A stretch of 64,000 bases of DNA from Verrucomicrobiales bacterium (GTDB lineage Bacteria > Verrucomicrobiota > Verrucomicrobiia > Verrucomicrobiales > DEV007): assembly GCA_016795505.1 (NCBI GenBank), contig JAEUHH010000055.1:106005-170004 (forward strand). The letters are read 5' to 3'. The stretch's first letter is position 1. The number at the start of each line of letters is the position of its first letter. Positions 18,518 through 27,453 of the stretch are shown in pieces. The position numbers and the translations under genes were made by a program. Under the pieces are notes generated by a model, which did not search any database, was not told where the DNA came from, and worked only from the letters and a program-made list of their open reading frames with translations.

Positions 18518-19179
18518 GATCGGGTCGTCAATTCCAGCTTTTGCCCACCCTCCGCCGGTGCGGCGGGCGCGCCTTCCTGCGGCTGCTGGGGATCGGTCCC
18601 CGGCTCCTCCGTGAGCGGCGCCTCGCCCGCGGACGGGGCGAACCAGCGCGCCACCGTGACCTCGCACTCGGCCTGGGGCTCCACCTCCTTGGCCTTGTCA
18701 TCGAGTTCCAGTTCCAGCGTCTTGATGACTTGGAATTTCTCGGGCGATTGCAGCGTGGACAGCCACTGCGTCACCACCGCGGCCTCGCCCCGGATGCGCA
18801 GATAGACCGCCACTTCGTCGTAGAACTGATTGCTGACCGGCTCGGACAGGCTCTGGCGATCGATCCGGATCTTGCGCTCGAACAGCTCGTTTTGCAGCGT
18901 CTGCATCAGTTCGCCCTGCACATTGCCCACCGATTTCCCCTGCCGGGCCAGCGAGGGCGGCAGATTTGCCAGGATCCAATCGCGGCGCTTGTCCCACAGA
19001 TCCTTTTCCTCCAGCCACATCTCGTTCTCGGCCAGTTCGTTTTTCAGCGCCACGATCTTGTCCTTGCCCCCGCCCAGCGTGCGCAGCACGGCGCGTCCGG
19101 CGAACAGGTTCGCCATCACAAAGATCGTCAGCAGGCACAGGCCCAGCAGGCGCTTTTCCCTAGTTGTCAGCCCCTTCAT
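18514..19179 (-). CDS. GspM-like type II secretion inner-membrane protein
   Basis: The 221-residue protein has a short cytoplasmic N-terminus (KGLTTREKRLL), one membrane span (LGLCLLTIFVMANLFAGRAVL), a coiled-coil region (residues about 35-60) and a ferredoxin-like periplasmic domain (residues about 95-160). This is the layout of GspM/PilO, which bridges the inner-membrane platform. It overlaps the GspL-like gene by 20 bases and the following gene by 4, so it is certainly co-transcribed. Sequence identity to model GspM proteins is not obvious, so the call relies on topology and gene order. Confidence 0.65.
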   Translation of the reverse strand: MKGLTTREKRLLGLCLLTIFVMANLFAGRAVLRTLGGGKDKIVALKNELAENEMWLEEKDLWDKRRDWILANLPPSLARQGKSVGNVQGELMQTLQNELFERKIRIDRQSLSEPVSNQFYDEVAVYLRIRGEAAVVTQWLSTLQSPEKFQVIKTLELELDDKAKEVEPQAECEVTVARWFAPSAGEAPLTEEPGTDPQQPQEGAPAAPAEGGQKLELTTRS

Positions 19180-20392
19180 GTTTCGGTCGGCCCTGGATCT
19201 GGAAAGTGGCCATGTTGTTTTTTTCCACCCGCGGTTGCGGCATGCTCCAGGCGTAGGCCTGGAAAAACGGGTTCTTTTCGAGATCCTCCTTCAGCCGGAA
19301 AGCCATCTGCACATCCCGCGCCGAGCCATCGATCTCGATCTCGCGACCCTTGGTCTCGTACTCGCGCACCAGCACGCCACTGCCGGGCATCACGCGGGTG
19401 AATTCGTTCAACTGCACCAGCGGAAAGTAGTGCAGGTCGATGGCCGGCTCCAGCGCCCGCCACCGGGCCTCGGTCTCCTGGATCAAAGCCACGTCCGGCC
19501 GGGTCGCCTCGACCTTGGCTTCCAGTTCCGCGATGGTCGCCTCGGTCTTCTTCGCCGACATCCAGATCCACGTGCCCGCCACGGCATAGACCGCCGCCGC
19601 CGCCAGACCGATCAGCACCCGCCGCCGGCCTGCCGCCCGGCGCCGCCGCGCCTCCCGCACCGCCTGGGGCAGGAAGCGGTCGTCGACGGCCGGCGCCGCG
19701 ACCGTCTCCGGGGCCTCGGCGCGGAATTCCACCGGGATCAGCAGCGCCTTTTCGAAAGCGCGCCGCCCGTCGCCCGGATTCGCCGCGATCGAGCCGACCA
19801 CGAGCAGTTCCGGCGTCTCGTCGAGCAAATCCTCCGCCTGCAGCGACAGGGTGGTGAGGTTGATCTCCTGCGCCAGGGCCTGGCTCAGCTCCGGCTCGGC
19901 GCTCAACACCTGGAGATGGGTCAGCCGTCCCTGATGATTCGCCGCCAGCACCAGCCGCTGATGCTCCCGCCACAGCAGCAGCCGGCCCTCCGGCAGTCGC
20001 AGCAGGGAAGCCGACGGCGCATAGCCCGCCGCGCGCGGCAGGCACAGGGCCTCGGGAAAATCCTCCGACAGCACATCGACCGCCAGCCAGGTCTCGTCCG
20101 CCCCCTGCGACACCACCCGATGCTGGTGAGGCGTCGCCGCCGCGTCGCCGTGGTGCGCCCAGCCGCGCCGCTCCACCTGGGAGCCGACCATGCCGGAAAA
20201 CAGCGAGGCATCCGTCGTCGGCACCTTCAGGGAAAACGTCGTGGAAAAGGTCGCCGGCACCCCGACCAGCACCTCCGCGCCCGAGCCGGCCACCTCCGCC
20301 AGCTCACGACCAGCCGACGCCTCGATCCGGCGTCCGGATCGCAGGGTCCAGCCCCGATCCTCGTCGGGCAGGGCTATTTTGGGGCGGCTCAT
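19160..20392 (-). CDS. GspL-like type II secretion inner-membrane protein
   Basis: From ATG 20392 the product has 410 residues. The N-terminal cytoplasmic part (about 1-230) resembles an actin-like/PilM-type domain. A membrane span follows (RVLIGLAAAAVYAVAGTWIWMS, about 260-282), then a coiled coil and a periplasmic ferredoxin-like region. That is the PilM-PilN fusion layout of GspL. In the system it links the cytoplasmic ATPase to the pseudopilus platform. The frame extends upstream to 20476, but that part is translated modular-repeat DNA whose first module begins five bases before the ATG. A repeat triplet therefore separates this gene from gspK. Confidence 0.7.
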   Translation of the reverse strand: MSRPKIALPDEDRGWTLRSGRRIEASAGRELAEVAGSGAEVLVGVPATFSTTFSLKVPTTDASLFSGMVGSQVERRGWAHHGDAAATPHQHRVVSQGADETWLAVDVLSEDFPEALCLPRAAGYAPSASLLRLPEGRLLLWREHQRLVLAANHQGRLTHLQVLSAEPELSQALAQEINLTTLSLQAEDLLDETPELLVVGSIAANPGDGRRAFEKALLIPVEFRAEAPETVAAPAVDDRFLPQAVREARRRRAAGRRRVLIGLAAAAVYAVAGTWIWMSAKKTEATIAELEAKVEATRPDVALIQETEARWRALEPAIDLHYFPLVQLNEFTRVMPGSGVLVREYETKGREIEIDGSARDVQMAFRLKEDLEKNPFFQAYAWSMPQPRVEKNNMATFQIQGRPKHEGADN

Positions 20393-20396
20393 GGCT

Positions 20397-20463
20397 GATG
20401 TGACAGGGTGCGGTCGGAGATCAAACAGGGTACGATCGGAGATCCAACCCTGTTCCATCGGAA
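20397..20463. repeat. 22-bp modular repeat, locus 2 (three modules)
   Basis: Three head-to-tail modules of GAT-N3-A-core-T-N3-ATCGGA spaced 22 bp apart, with cores CAGGG, CAGGG and CCCTG. The block ends five bases from the start codon of the gspL-like gene, inside the T2SS-like operon. Confidence 0.9.
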
Positions 20464-20546
20464 TCGTTGCGCCCACCCTCCCGCCAAATCAAGAAAAAGG
20501 CGAGACCCCGATCCACGTCTTTCTCCGTCTCCCGACCGCTGACGGA

Positions 20547-21491
20547 TCACTCCTCCAGCCGCGCCACCGCCGTGCCGGCACTGTCGTTGGTGGCGCCCTC
20601 GGTCAGGACCACGAGGCGGAAGATGTATTCATCGCCAATGGTCCCGGTGCTCTCGATGCGCCGGGTGTTGCCCTCCAGGGTCACGGAATCCTGAATCCGC
20701 TCCCAGTCGTCGCCGCTCAGTCCCAGCAAGGAGCGCACCTCGTCAAAATTGCCAAAGCGATAGTCGTCCTCGTTGCCCTCGACCAGATCGTTGCCGCCGC
20801 GGGTGGCGGCGAAGCTCATCGCCGCATCGCGGGTGCAGCCGAAGAAAGCCTCGATCAGATCCGCCGGCGCGGCATTCACATCGATGTCGCCATCGCCGTA
20901 GAGGGTGAAGTAGTCGCGCCACCGCGGCTGCAGCTTGGCCACCCGGTCCATGCCGCGGACGAGCAGCAACTGGTCGAGCGAGGTGAATGCCTCGTTCGCG
21001 GGAAAGTCCGGAAATTCCAGCGCCGAGTAGTAGTCGCGCTCGGCACCGTTGGTGCGGGCTTCGCCGTTTCGGTCCACCCAGTCGGCCAGCGACTCGGCCG
21101 CGATGGCCGCCTCGGTGGCGTCGAGACCCCAGATGACGAAGAGGTCCTGCACCGTCTCGATGAATAGATCCTCCTCCAGCAGACTGACGAGGATGCGGCC
21201 GCCCTCGCTGCCGATGCGGACTTCGATCTTGCGGCCGTCGGGAAATTCCTGGCGCAGCACGGGGTCACCCCGCTCCACCTGCGGATGCATCGCCAGCGCG
21301 ATGCCCGACTCGGCTAGCAGCTTGGCCTGGAACCGGCCGCGCTCCAGCGAACTCTCGTCCCAACTAAACTGCGACACCTGCATCAGCGCCACCACGATGA
21401 GACCGATGAAAGTGACCGCGAAGATTACCAGCATCAAAGCGAGACCGCGCTGCCGTTGCCGCCGGCCCGTGTTGGAAGGTCGCGTCTTCAT
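20547..21491 (-). CDS. GspK-like minor pseudopilin
   Basis: The 314-residue protein has a short basic N-terminus, then RGLALMLVIFAVTFIGLIVVAL as the prepilin helix. Like GspK it lacks Glu at position +5. A large alpha-helical domain follows (residues about 90-230), with the DYYSALEFPDFPANEAFTSLDQLLLVRG segment typical of GspK. GspK caps the pseudopilus tip together with GspI and GspJ. Its start overlaps the stop of gspJ-like by 4 bases. Confidence 0.8.
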   Translation of the reverse strand: MKTRPSNTGRRQRQRGLALMLVIFAVTFIGLIVVALMQVSQFSWDESSLERGRFQAKLLAESGIALAMHPQVERGDPVLRQEFPDGRKIEVRIGSEGGRILVSLLEEDLFIETVQDLFVIWGLDATEAAIAAESLADWVDRNGEARTNGAERDYYSALEFPDFPANEAFTSLDQLLLVRGMDRVAKLQPRWRDYFTLYGDGDIDVNAAPADLIEAFFGCTRDAAMSFAATRGGNDLVEGNEDDYRFGNFDEVRSLLGLSGDDWERIQDSVTLEGNTRRIESTGTIGDEYIFRLVVLTEGATNDSAGTAVARLEE

Positions 21492-22549
21492 CGGCCGCCA
21501 CCGCCGCCGCCTCCTCCGGCACTGCCGCCGCCACCACCACTGCCACCGCTGTTGCCTCCTCCTCCACCGCCGGGATTTCCGGGCGGGCCGCCTCCGGGGC
21601 GTCCACCACCTCCTCCTCCCGGACCACCAGGACCGCCACCAGGACCGCCGGGCCTGCCGGGACCATCGCCGCCACCGGCTCCGGGCGGCCTGCCTCCACC
21701 GCCACCGGGACGACCGTCTCCACCGCCTCCTCCGCCGCCGCTGGATCCGGAACCGGATGAGGTCGATGTCGGGGTGGATGACGACGACGAGCCCGATGTC
21801 GACTGTTGCTGCTGCTGGGGTGGTTCGCTGAGGTGGGAAGGCACTTCGAATACCACCCGGATCGGCGCGGGCCGGTAACGATCGTCCAGGGAAAGCTCCA
21901 GCAGTTCGGGCAGGCGGTCGTCTTCCTCCCAGGTGTCGATCCAGTCGCGCTGTTCCTCGTCCCAGAAGCGCCAGCTCATCTCGGTGATGCCATCCAGCAC
22001 CGGCAGCCAGTAGCGCCCGTCCTCGTCCGCCTGCAGGAAGGTCTCGTCTCCGGCCCGGAAAACCATGCCGTCGCCATCCGAGTCACTGGGCGCGAAATCC
22101 TCGCGGCTCACCGCGATGTTGAACAGCGGCGGGCTGTCCGCGCTGTCGGCAAAGGCCGGATCGCGGTCGGGCTCCGTCTGCGGTCGCAGCCCGATCACGG
22201 TGTCGCCGTTGCCGATCACCCGGTCGCCGAAGTGAAACGCCGTCGGCGCCCCGGAGATCGTCATTTCATAGGAGCCGGATGCCGTTTCCTCCGGCGGCGT
22301 CAGCTCCAGCTTCGCGCCGTTGGGCAGGGACTCGATCGAGCGTCTCATCAGGCCGAGGAACCGGGAAATCTGCTCGTCCCGCTGGTCGAAGGTGCGGATC
22401 TCATCGGCTGCGTCGCCCACTTTCCACATGATGCCGAACAGGGTGCCGGCGAGCAGCCCCAGGATGGACAGCGCCACCACGATCTCGAAGAGCGAAAAGC
22501 CGGACTCCCCTCCCCGGCGCCGGTGCTCGGCTGGCGGCGTCGGTTTCAT
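21488..22549 (-). CDS. GspJ-like minor pseudopilin with low-complexity tail
   Basis: The 353-residue protein has a class III prepilin signal, SGFSLFEIVVALSILG, with Gly at -1, Phe at +1 and Glu at +5. A globular domain runs to about residue 240 and ends in ...APIRVVFEVPSHLSEPP. The last roughly 110 residues are almost only Gln, Ser, Thr, Gly and Pro, including a long Gly/Pro-rich stretch. Ordinary GspJ proteins are about 200 residues, so this tail is an unusual extension. It overlaps its neighbours on both sides by ATGA, within a gspI-J-K-L-M order. Confidence 0.75.
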   Translation of the reverse strand: MKPTPPAEHRRRGGESGFSLFEIVVALSILGLLAGTLFGIMWKVGDAADEIRTFDQRDEQISRFLGLMRRSIESLPNGAKLELTPPEETASGSYEMTISGAPTAFHFGDRVIGNGDTVIGLRPQTEPDRDPAFADSADSPPLFNIAVSREDFAPSDSDGDGMVFRAGDETFLQADEDGRYWLPVLDGITEMSWRFWDEEQRDWIDTWEEDDRLPELLELSLDDRYRPAPIRVVFEVPSHLSEPPQQQQQSTSGSSSSSTPTSTSSGSGSSGGGGGGGDGRPGGGGGRPPGAGGGDGPGRPGGPGGGPGGPGGGGGGRPGGGPPGNPGGGGGGNSGGSGGGGGSAGGGGGGGGR

Positions 22550-22965
22550 CGTCTCCGGGCGCGCTCCTGGGGTTGGTGGATGAAAATGCGGGCCGTCTCG
22601 ACCTGCTCGCCGCCACTGTCCTGAAAGGTCGCGGTCGCCGTGAGCTGGTAGAGGTCCTCCAGCGCGTCCCCGTCCACATTGGCGAGGCTCAGCGGCTCCA
22701 CCGTGGTGCGGAAAGTCACCTCGAGCGCCTCGTCGAGCCGCTCGACGGTCATTTCCTCAACCGGCCGGTGCTTCATCTCCGTGAGCAGCGACTCCAGTTG
22801 GTATTGGATCAGCCGGTCGCGCGAATAGCTGTTCGAGGTGTCGCTGATCTTTTGCAGCAGCGCCACCAGGCCGGCTCCCCAAAACGCGAAGACCGTCACC
22901 GCGAGGATGACATCCAGCAGCGCATAGGCGCCGGAGGTCCGGCGGCATTGTCGTGGGAGGCGCAT
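22546..22965 (-). CDS. GspI-like minor pseudopilin
   Basis: The 139-residue protein has a basic leader, then SGAYALLDVILAVTVFAFWGAGLVALLQ. This is a prepilin-like helix with a noncanonical start: Ala-Tyr rather than Phe-Thr after Gly, and an Asp where Glu is usual. A small domain follows. Size and first place in the gspI-J-K order support the call. It is the first gene of the visible operon; gspD, E, F and G are not in the window. Confidence 0.65.
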   Translation of the reverse strand: MRLPRQCRRTSGAYALLDVILAVTVFAFWGAGLVALLQKISDTSNSYSRDRLIQYQLESLLTEMKHRPVEEMTVERLDEALEVTFRTTVEPLSLANVDGDALEDLYQLTATATFQDSGGEQVETARIFIHQPQERARRR

Positions 22966-23091
22966 GGGAAAAACCGAGGATAGAGCCGCCCGCCGACGGT
23001 GTCGAGAGCGGAAGCCGGGCCGGAGACCGAAGACGAGCCGAGCCGGGCGGCACCGGTATGGAACCCCGGCGCCCCTCGCCGGTTTCGCCCG

Positions 23092-24012
23092 TCACGGGGC
23101 CGTCGCCAGCCCCCTCGCCCGCAGCCAGTCGGCCGCCCGGTCCGGCCAGGTGCCGATGTCGGAGCCCTCCACCGGCCGCATGCCGTAGCCGTGGCCGCCA
23201 TTGCGATAGATGTGCAGTTCGGCCTCGACCCCATGGCGCTTCAGGGCGGCGTAGATCAGCACACTGCCGAGCGAGGACGACGCATCGTCGTGAGTGTGGA
23301 CGATGAAGGCCGGCGGCGTCCCCGGTCCGGGCGCGATCTCCGGTAGCAGGGCGTCGCCACTGGCGGCGAGGGTCTTCCACGGATAGATGAGCAGGCCGAA
23401 AGCCGGCATGAAAGGCTGCCCGTCGACCTCATCCACCGCCGCGTAGCGCGCTTCGGGGCCGCTCGTCATCAGCACCGCCGCCACCTGGCCGCCGGCCGAA
23501 AAGCCGAGCACGCCGATGCGGTCCGGTTGCAATTTCCACTCCGCCGCCCGGGCGTGGAGCAGCCGCATCGCCCGCTGCGCATCCTGCAGCGGCCGATGCC
23601 AGAGCGGCTCGTCGGCCGGCTTGCCCTCGCTGGTGCGGTGGCGCAGCACAAAGGCCGCGATCCCGAGCCGGTTCAGCCACGCCGCCGCCTCGGAACCCTC
23701 CTTGTCGGTCACGACTTTGCCAAAACCGCCTCCCGGGATGATCAGCATGCCAGTGCCATTCGGCTTTTCCGGCAGAAAGACATCGAGACTGGGCCGGCGG
23801 ATGTTCACCACCCGCGTCACCGGCGGTTCCTCCCCCGCCCGCGGCGGCTGGGCTTCGCCCGGCGCCTCGGACGTCTCGCCGGGAGCCAGCGCGGGCCAGA
23901 GGAAGACATTATCGGCCGCCGACAGCGCCGAGGTGGCCAACAGAGCCAGGGCTGCTGCCGCCAGGCGGACGAGACCAGTGAGACGAGGGAGAGACAGAGG
24001 CTGGGGGTTCAT
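23092..24012 (-). CDS. Exported alpha/beta-hydrolase (acetyl-xylan esterase / BD-FAE-like)
   Basis: The 306-residue protein begins with a signal peptide (LVRLAAAALALLATSALSAAD). The oxyanion PGGGF motif is at residues 93-97, the nucleophile elbow GFSAGGQ puts Ser at 172, and THDD and GGHGYG supply the Asp and His of the triad. This is the pattern of esterases that remove acetyl or feruloyl groups from plant polysaccharides. The true substrate is unknown. It sits next to the T2SS-like operon, but a functional link is only a suggestion. Confidence 0.8.
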   Translation of the reverse strand: MNPQPLSLPRLTGLVRLAAAALALLATSALSAADNVFLWPALAPGETSEAPGEAQPPRAGEEPPVTRVVNIRRPSLDVFLPEKPNGTGMLIIPGGGFGKVVTDKEGSEAAAWLNRLGIAAFVLRHRTSEGKPADEPLWHRPLQDAQRAMRLLHARAAEWKLQPDRIGVLGFSAGGQVAAVLMTSGPEARYAAVDEVDGQPFMPAFGLLIYPWKTLAASGDALLPEIAPGPGTPPAFIVHTHDDASSSLGSVLIYAALKRHGVEAELHIYRNGGHGYGMRPVEGSDIGTWPDRAADWLRARGLATAP

Positions 24013-24193
24013 GGATCGGAAATCGGGGTGGGAGTTGATTGGGCGCGGCCATCTTATCCGCTCCGCTTTGCGGTGTCAGGCCTTTACCGGTGGGGAATTG
24101 CGCCAACCAGCCGGTTGAACTCCGCAAAGACCCCACCCCGCCCTCAACTGCATTCGATCAAATTGGCAACGGCCTTCGCATCTTTCAATCGCG

Positions 24194-24505
24194 TCAAAGG
24201 CCCAGCAATTCTCGCAACGCGACTTTTACCGAGGCCATTTGCTCTCCGGACAACACCCCAAGGCGACGGGTCAGTTTTCGCGGATCGAAGCTGGCCAAAC
24301 CTTGGACATTGACGGCGGACGGTTTCGGCAACCAGCGCGGCTTGCCCAGATCGACTTCGCCACGGAGACCGCGAATTTGCGAAGTCAATGGGGCCACCAC
24401 GACCAAGGCGCGGGCATCGGTCGGCTCCGGGACCGACAGCACCAAAACCGGACGACTCTTCTCCGCCATCCCCAATTCCGCGAACCACACTTCACCGGCT
24501 TTCAT
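24194..24505 (-). CDS. PemK/MazF-type toxin (endoribonuclease)
   Basis: The 103-residue protein starts MKAGEVWFAELG and has SRPVLVLS and VVVAPLTSQ, the conserved beta strands of the PemK/MazF fold. The MazF-type RPVL motif is present. Such toxins cleave single-stranded mRNA at short sequences. The gene for a probable antitoxin ends 58 bases upstream and is read in the same direction. Confidence 0.8.
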   Translation of the reverse strand: MKAGEVWFAELGMAEKSRPVLVLSVPEPTDARALVVVAPLTSQIRGLRGEVDLGKPRWLPKPSAVNVQGLASFDPRKLTRRLGVLSGEQMASVKVALRELLGL

Positions 24506-24563
24506 GAGAGCTCACCAGTGGGGCACGGCATCGATGGGGCGGCACGGAGGGAGATCTCGCAGA

Positions 24564-24806
24564 TCAGTATTCGCCGAAGGCGGCGTTCCATTCCTGCGCT
24601 TGCCGTTCGGCGGAGAGGGTCGCCGGGTGAGTCGTGACCTCGAAGGGCAGTGCGCCGCGCAGTTCGATCTGGGCCAGCATCATGTTGAGGGCGTCGCCCG
24701 TCTTCAAGCCAAGCCGGTCCAGAATCTGCTCCGCCTTCCGCAACCGGGAGGCCGGCACCCGCGCGCGGAACAAAACGGTGGATGTGTCGGAGTCACTCAT
24801 GCTCAA
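24564..24806 (-). CDS. RelB/DinJ-like antitoxin partner of the PemK-type toxin
   Basis: The 80-residue protein resembles RelB/DinJ antitoxins: VLFRARVPASRLRKAEQILDRLGLKTGDALNMMLAQIELRGALPFEV contains the ribbon-helix-helix region and the ...LPF.. ending seen in DinJ. These antitoxins neutralise their toxin and repress the operon. The usual partners are RelE/YafQ toxins, so pairing with a PemK-type toxin is a mixed arrangement. A second in-frame ATG six bases downstream is equally possible as start. Confidence 0.75.
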   Translation of the reverse strand: MSMSDSDTSTVLFRARVPASRLRKAEQILDRLGLKTGDALNMMLAQIELRGALPFEVTTHPATLSAERQAQEWNAAFGEY

Positions 24807-24968
24807 AAGTGCTCGAAAGGGCTCAGAGAGTCAACCGCGGACCGGAACAAGAAATGGCTTCGATCCGAGAAGACGGGCGGGGCGTTTCCTTTCGCGTCCC
24901 TTTGAAACTCCCTTTCGCCCCTCTCAATTCCTCCCGCCCGTCTGGACTTTCTTCGTCCAAATCCCTCT

Positions 24969-26945
24969 TCACTGACCACTCTCCGCGTTCAGGGTCTCCC
25001 TGGTCACGGCGCTTGGTGAGTCGATGCCGAGGGCGCGTTTCACGTTGGCATGCCACTGCCGGATTCCCCTGTCGTTGGTGAAGGCGTAGAGCCCTTCGTC
25101 GGGACCCGCCCAGTCGCGGTGGGCGAGGAGCATGTGCTCGCGCCGCTCTCCGAGGTCGTAGGTGCGTTTGAGCAGGGCATCCCGTGCGGCGGGATCCTCG
25201 CGTGTGGCTTTCACAACCGCGGCGAAGTCCATCTTCACGCCGAGTTCGCTGAGCATTTTGTAGTTGGCGAGCAATTCGAGCATGACCTTGGTGTATTCGT
25301 GACCAAAGCGGTGGAACTTCACGCGGTCGGCGTATTCGCCCGCGGGAGCCCTGGCTTCGGCGGCCTGGAGGTGCCTTTCGGCTTCCGCCACGGCTTCGGC
25401 GGGGATGAGCCTGTCCCAGGCGGCGATGATGTTGGCATAGGCGATCCCGGTGGCGTTCACGACGCGGTCGCGTTTCGACCAGTTCGCGTCGAGCGCCCGG
25501 CTATAAGCGCCGAAGAAGGCCTCCATCTCGCTGGCCACGGGGCCGTAGGCGGATTGGTAAAAGTCGGGCATCACCTGGTCCGGGTCGCGCTTCGGGTCCC
25601 ACATCATGTGCGTGATGGCCCAAACGTTCGGGGCCATGGTGGCGAAGGACTTGCTGCCTTCTCCATACGCGGCGACGAACCCCAGGCGGCTGGCTTCGGC
25701 CAGATTCGCGATGATCTGGCGGTCGTGGATGAAGGGCATGTCGTGGTAGTAATGGTTTCCCCAGCCCTCTCGCACGACCATCTTGGCGCCGAGGTTTTGC
25801 CAGCCCGAGACGGACTCCCGCCACTCGCGCAGGTTTTCAGGATCGCGATGAGCGGCGCTTTGAAAGACGAAGGAGAGATACAGGTTCGGCTCCAGTCTTG
25901 GGATCCTAACGGGCGGTTTGTTGTAGTAGGTGTAGGCGAACATGCCGCAACTCTTCGCCGGATTCTTCTCGCGCACGCGGCGGGCGACCTCGTTGGCGTA
26001 GGTGAATATGCGGTCGCTGAGCTGGACATGCTTGTTGTCATACGCGAGCGCGCCCGGCACGTCGAGCGCCTGGCAGCGCTCGCATTCGCAGAAGCCGCCG
26101 CCATCGCTCGGCGAGATGTTCATGATGTCCTGTTTGCCCGCCAGCACGTGGTCCACCATGCGGGCGATGACATCGGGGTGCGTGGTGCACATCTGCGGTG
26201 GCCGGCGTTTGCCATTGACCAGCGCGAACCATTCCGGGTGCTGTTTGAAAGTCTCCCCTTCACGCAGGGCAAACGCCGCCTCCCAACTGTGCCCGAACAC
26301 CGCCGACTTCACCCAGCCGAGGCGTGAGCGGCGGGCCCAGCGCCGGGCGGCATCGTTGAACACCTTCGTGTGGTAAATGCTCGAATATCCAAGTTCCACG
26401 GAACGAATCTCAAAGGCCGGCGTGCGGCGCTCGATGAGCGCGGGCACGAGCGCACCGGCATTCACTGGCACATGCTCGCCAAACTCGCCCGGCCAGAACC
26501 AGCGCACGCCCAGATGATCCTCCAGCAGGGTGTAAACGGCCAGCATACTGCCCGCCGCCGTGGTGATGGACCACGGATCCCCCGCGCCATCATCACCGGC
26601 CAGCACGAGCCCCTGCGGCACGGAGCGCAGCATCCACTCCTCCGTCTTCCATGGCTTCGGTGAAGCGCCGAGGACGAGTTCAGCCGCGCCGTCACCCACA
26701 AAGAACGAGAGCCCGGTCGTTTTCGACGGAGCGTACGCACTGACCTTGATGGTTTCCACGTTTTCACCCGTGATCCGGCTCACATACGCCGCGAGTTCGT
26801 CCGCCGCGGCACGTTGCACCGGATTCGCATCCTCCGCGATGACGACGCGCCGGAAGTCGGAGAGCTTTTGGGCGGCAGGCGACTCGGCGGCGAGCCCCAC
26901 CACTGCCATGCTGAGAAACAGAAGGATCAAGGTGGATCGGAACAT
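24969..26945 (-). CDS. Exported DUF4838 family protein
   Basis: The 658-residue protein has a signal peptide (FRSTLILLFLSMAVVGLAAESPA). Residues about 30-150 look like the carbohydrate-enzyme N-terminal domain found before GH67-type barrels (FRRVVIAEDANPVQRAAADELAAYVSRITGE). DUF4838 follows, with FWPGEFGEHVP and ISPSDGGGFCECERCQAL. DUF4838 proteins are common in Verrucomicrobia and Planctomycetes and are thought to act on polysaccharides. No activity is proven. It is monocistronic. Confidence 0.8.
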   Translation of the reverse strand: MFRSTLILLFLSMAVVGLAAESPAAQKLSDFRRVVIAEDANPVQRAAADELAAYVSRITGENVETIKVSAYAPSKTTGLSFFVGDGAAELVLGASPKPWKTEEWMLRSVPQGLVLAGDDGAGDPWSITTAAGSMLAVYTLLEDHLGVRWFWPGEFGEHVPVNAGALVPALIERRTPAFEIRSVELGYSSIYHTKVFNDAARRWARRSRLGWVKSAVFGHSWEAAFALREGETFKQHPEWFALVNGKRRPPQMCTTHPDVIARMVDHVLAGKQDIMNISPSDGGGFCECERCQALDVPGALAYDNKHVQLSDRIFTYANEVARRVREKNPAKSCGMFAYTYYNKPPVRIPRLEPNLYLSFVFQSAAHRDPENLREWRESVSGWQNLGAKMVVREGWGNHYYHDMPFIHDRQIIANLAEASRLGFVAAYGEGSKSFATMAPNVWAITHMMWDPKRDPDQVMPDFYQSAYGPVASEMEAFFGAYSRALDANWSKRDRVVNATGIAYANIIAAWDRLIPAEAVAEAERHLQAAEARAPAGEYADRVKFHRFGHEYTKVMLELLANYKMLSELGVKMDFAAVVKATREDPAARDALLKRTYDLGERREHMLLAHRDWAGPDEGLYAFTNDRGIRQWHANVKRALGIDSPSAVTRETLNAESGQ

Positions 26946-27453
26946 GGCTTTTCAGAAATAGGGTGATGGTTTCGTCATGCCGGCATTTTCCCGGCGGTCG
27001 CTGGGTCGCCAGGAAACAGTCGGCCGGGTCGATCAAGACCAGACAAGCGACACGGATCACCGGTTTGGAGAATTCAGTGGCGATTCGCGCGGGATGTTCA
27101 ACTTCCTTACACTGGAGAACGGAAACTACTGCTGGGAAAGCGAGTATTCGCGCTCTCCGGTCTCTCTCCCGCCGCTGGGCCGGTTTGGCGGTGGATAGCT
27201 GGTTGAACACTATAAAGGCGCTCACTTCTCGACAACTTGAAAGATTAGTTTTCCAATCCCTCTGTTACCGCCTGCAGCACGCACCCACGATCAGCCCATT
27301 CGCGACCAAACACCCCGCAATTCGGACCTTTCAGTCGCGTGGCAATCCCGTTCTCCGATCGGTCCCCCTTGATCAGGTTCTCCGACCAGCCAAAAAGGGA
27401 AAACCGGTTTATTTATTTGAATAAATTCTATAAATACCATAAAATTCGAGGCC
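26946..27453. other. Intergenic region between divergent DUF4838 and metalloprotease genes
   Basis: 508 bases. The short open frames here look non-coding. Composition falls toward AT near 27400-27450, where the promoter of the metalloprotease gene is placed. Nothing else is recognisable. Confidence 0.5.
27417..27445 (+). promoter_or_regulatory. Sigma70-like promoter of the SHD1-metalloprotease gene
   Basis: TTGAAT (27417-27422) and TAAAAT (27440-27445) are separated by exactly 17 bases. The ATG at 27454 follows so closely that the transcript would be nearly leaderless. An ATTTATT/AATAAAT palindrome overlaps the -35 box. Confidence 0.5.

Noticed and set aside
20397..20463. CRISPR-like array because of regular repeats
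   Set aside because: The modules are contiguous with no unique spacers, and only 2-3 per locus.
26764..27225. 153-codon minus-strand frame overlapping the DUF4838 start
   Set aside because: It overlaps the signal-peptide region of the DUF4838 gene and has no recognisable protein features.
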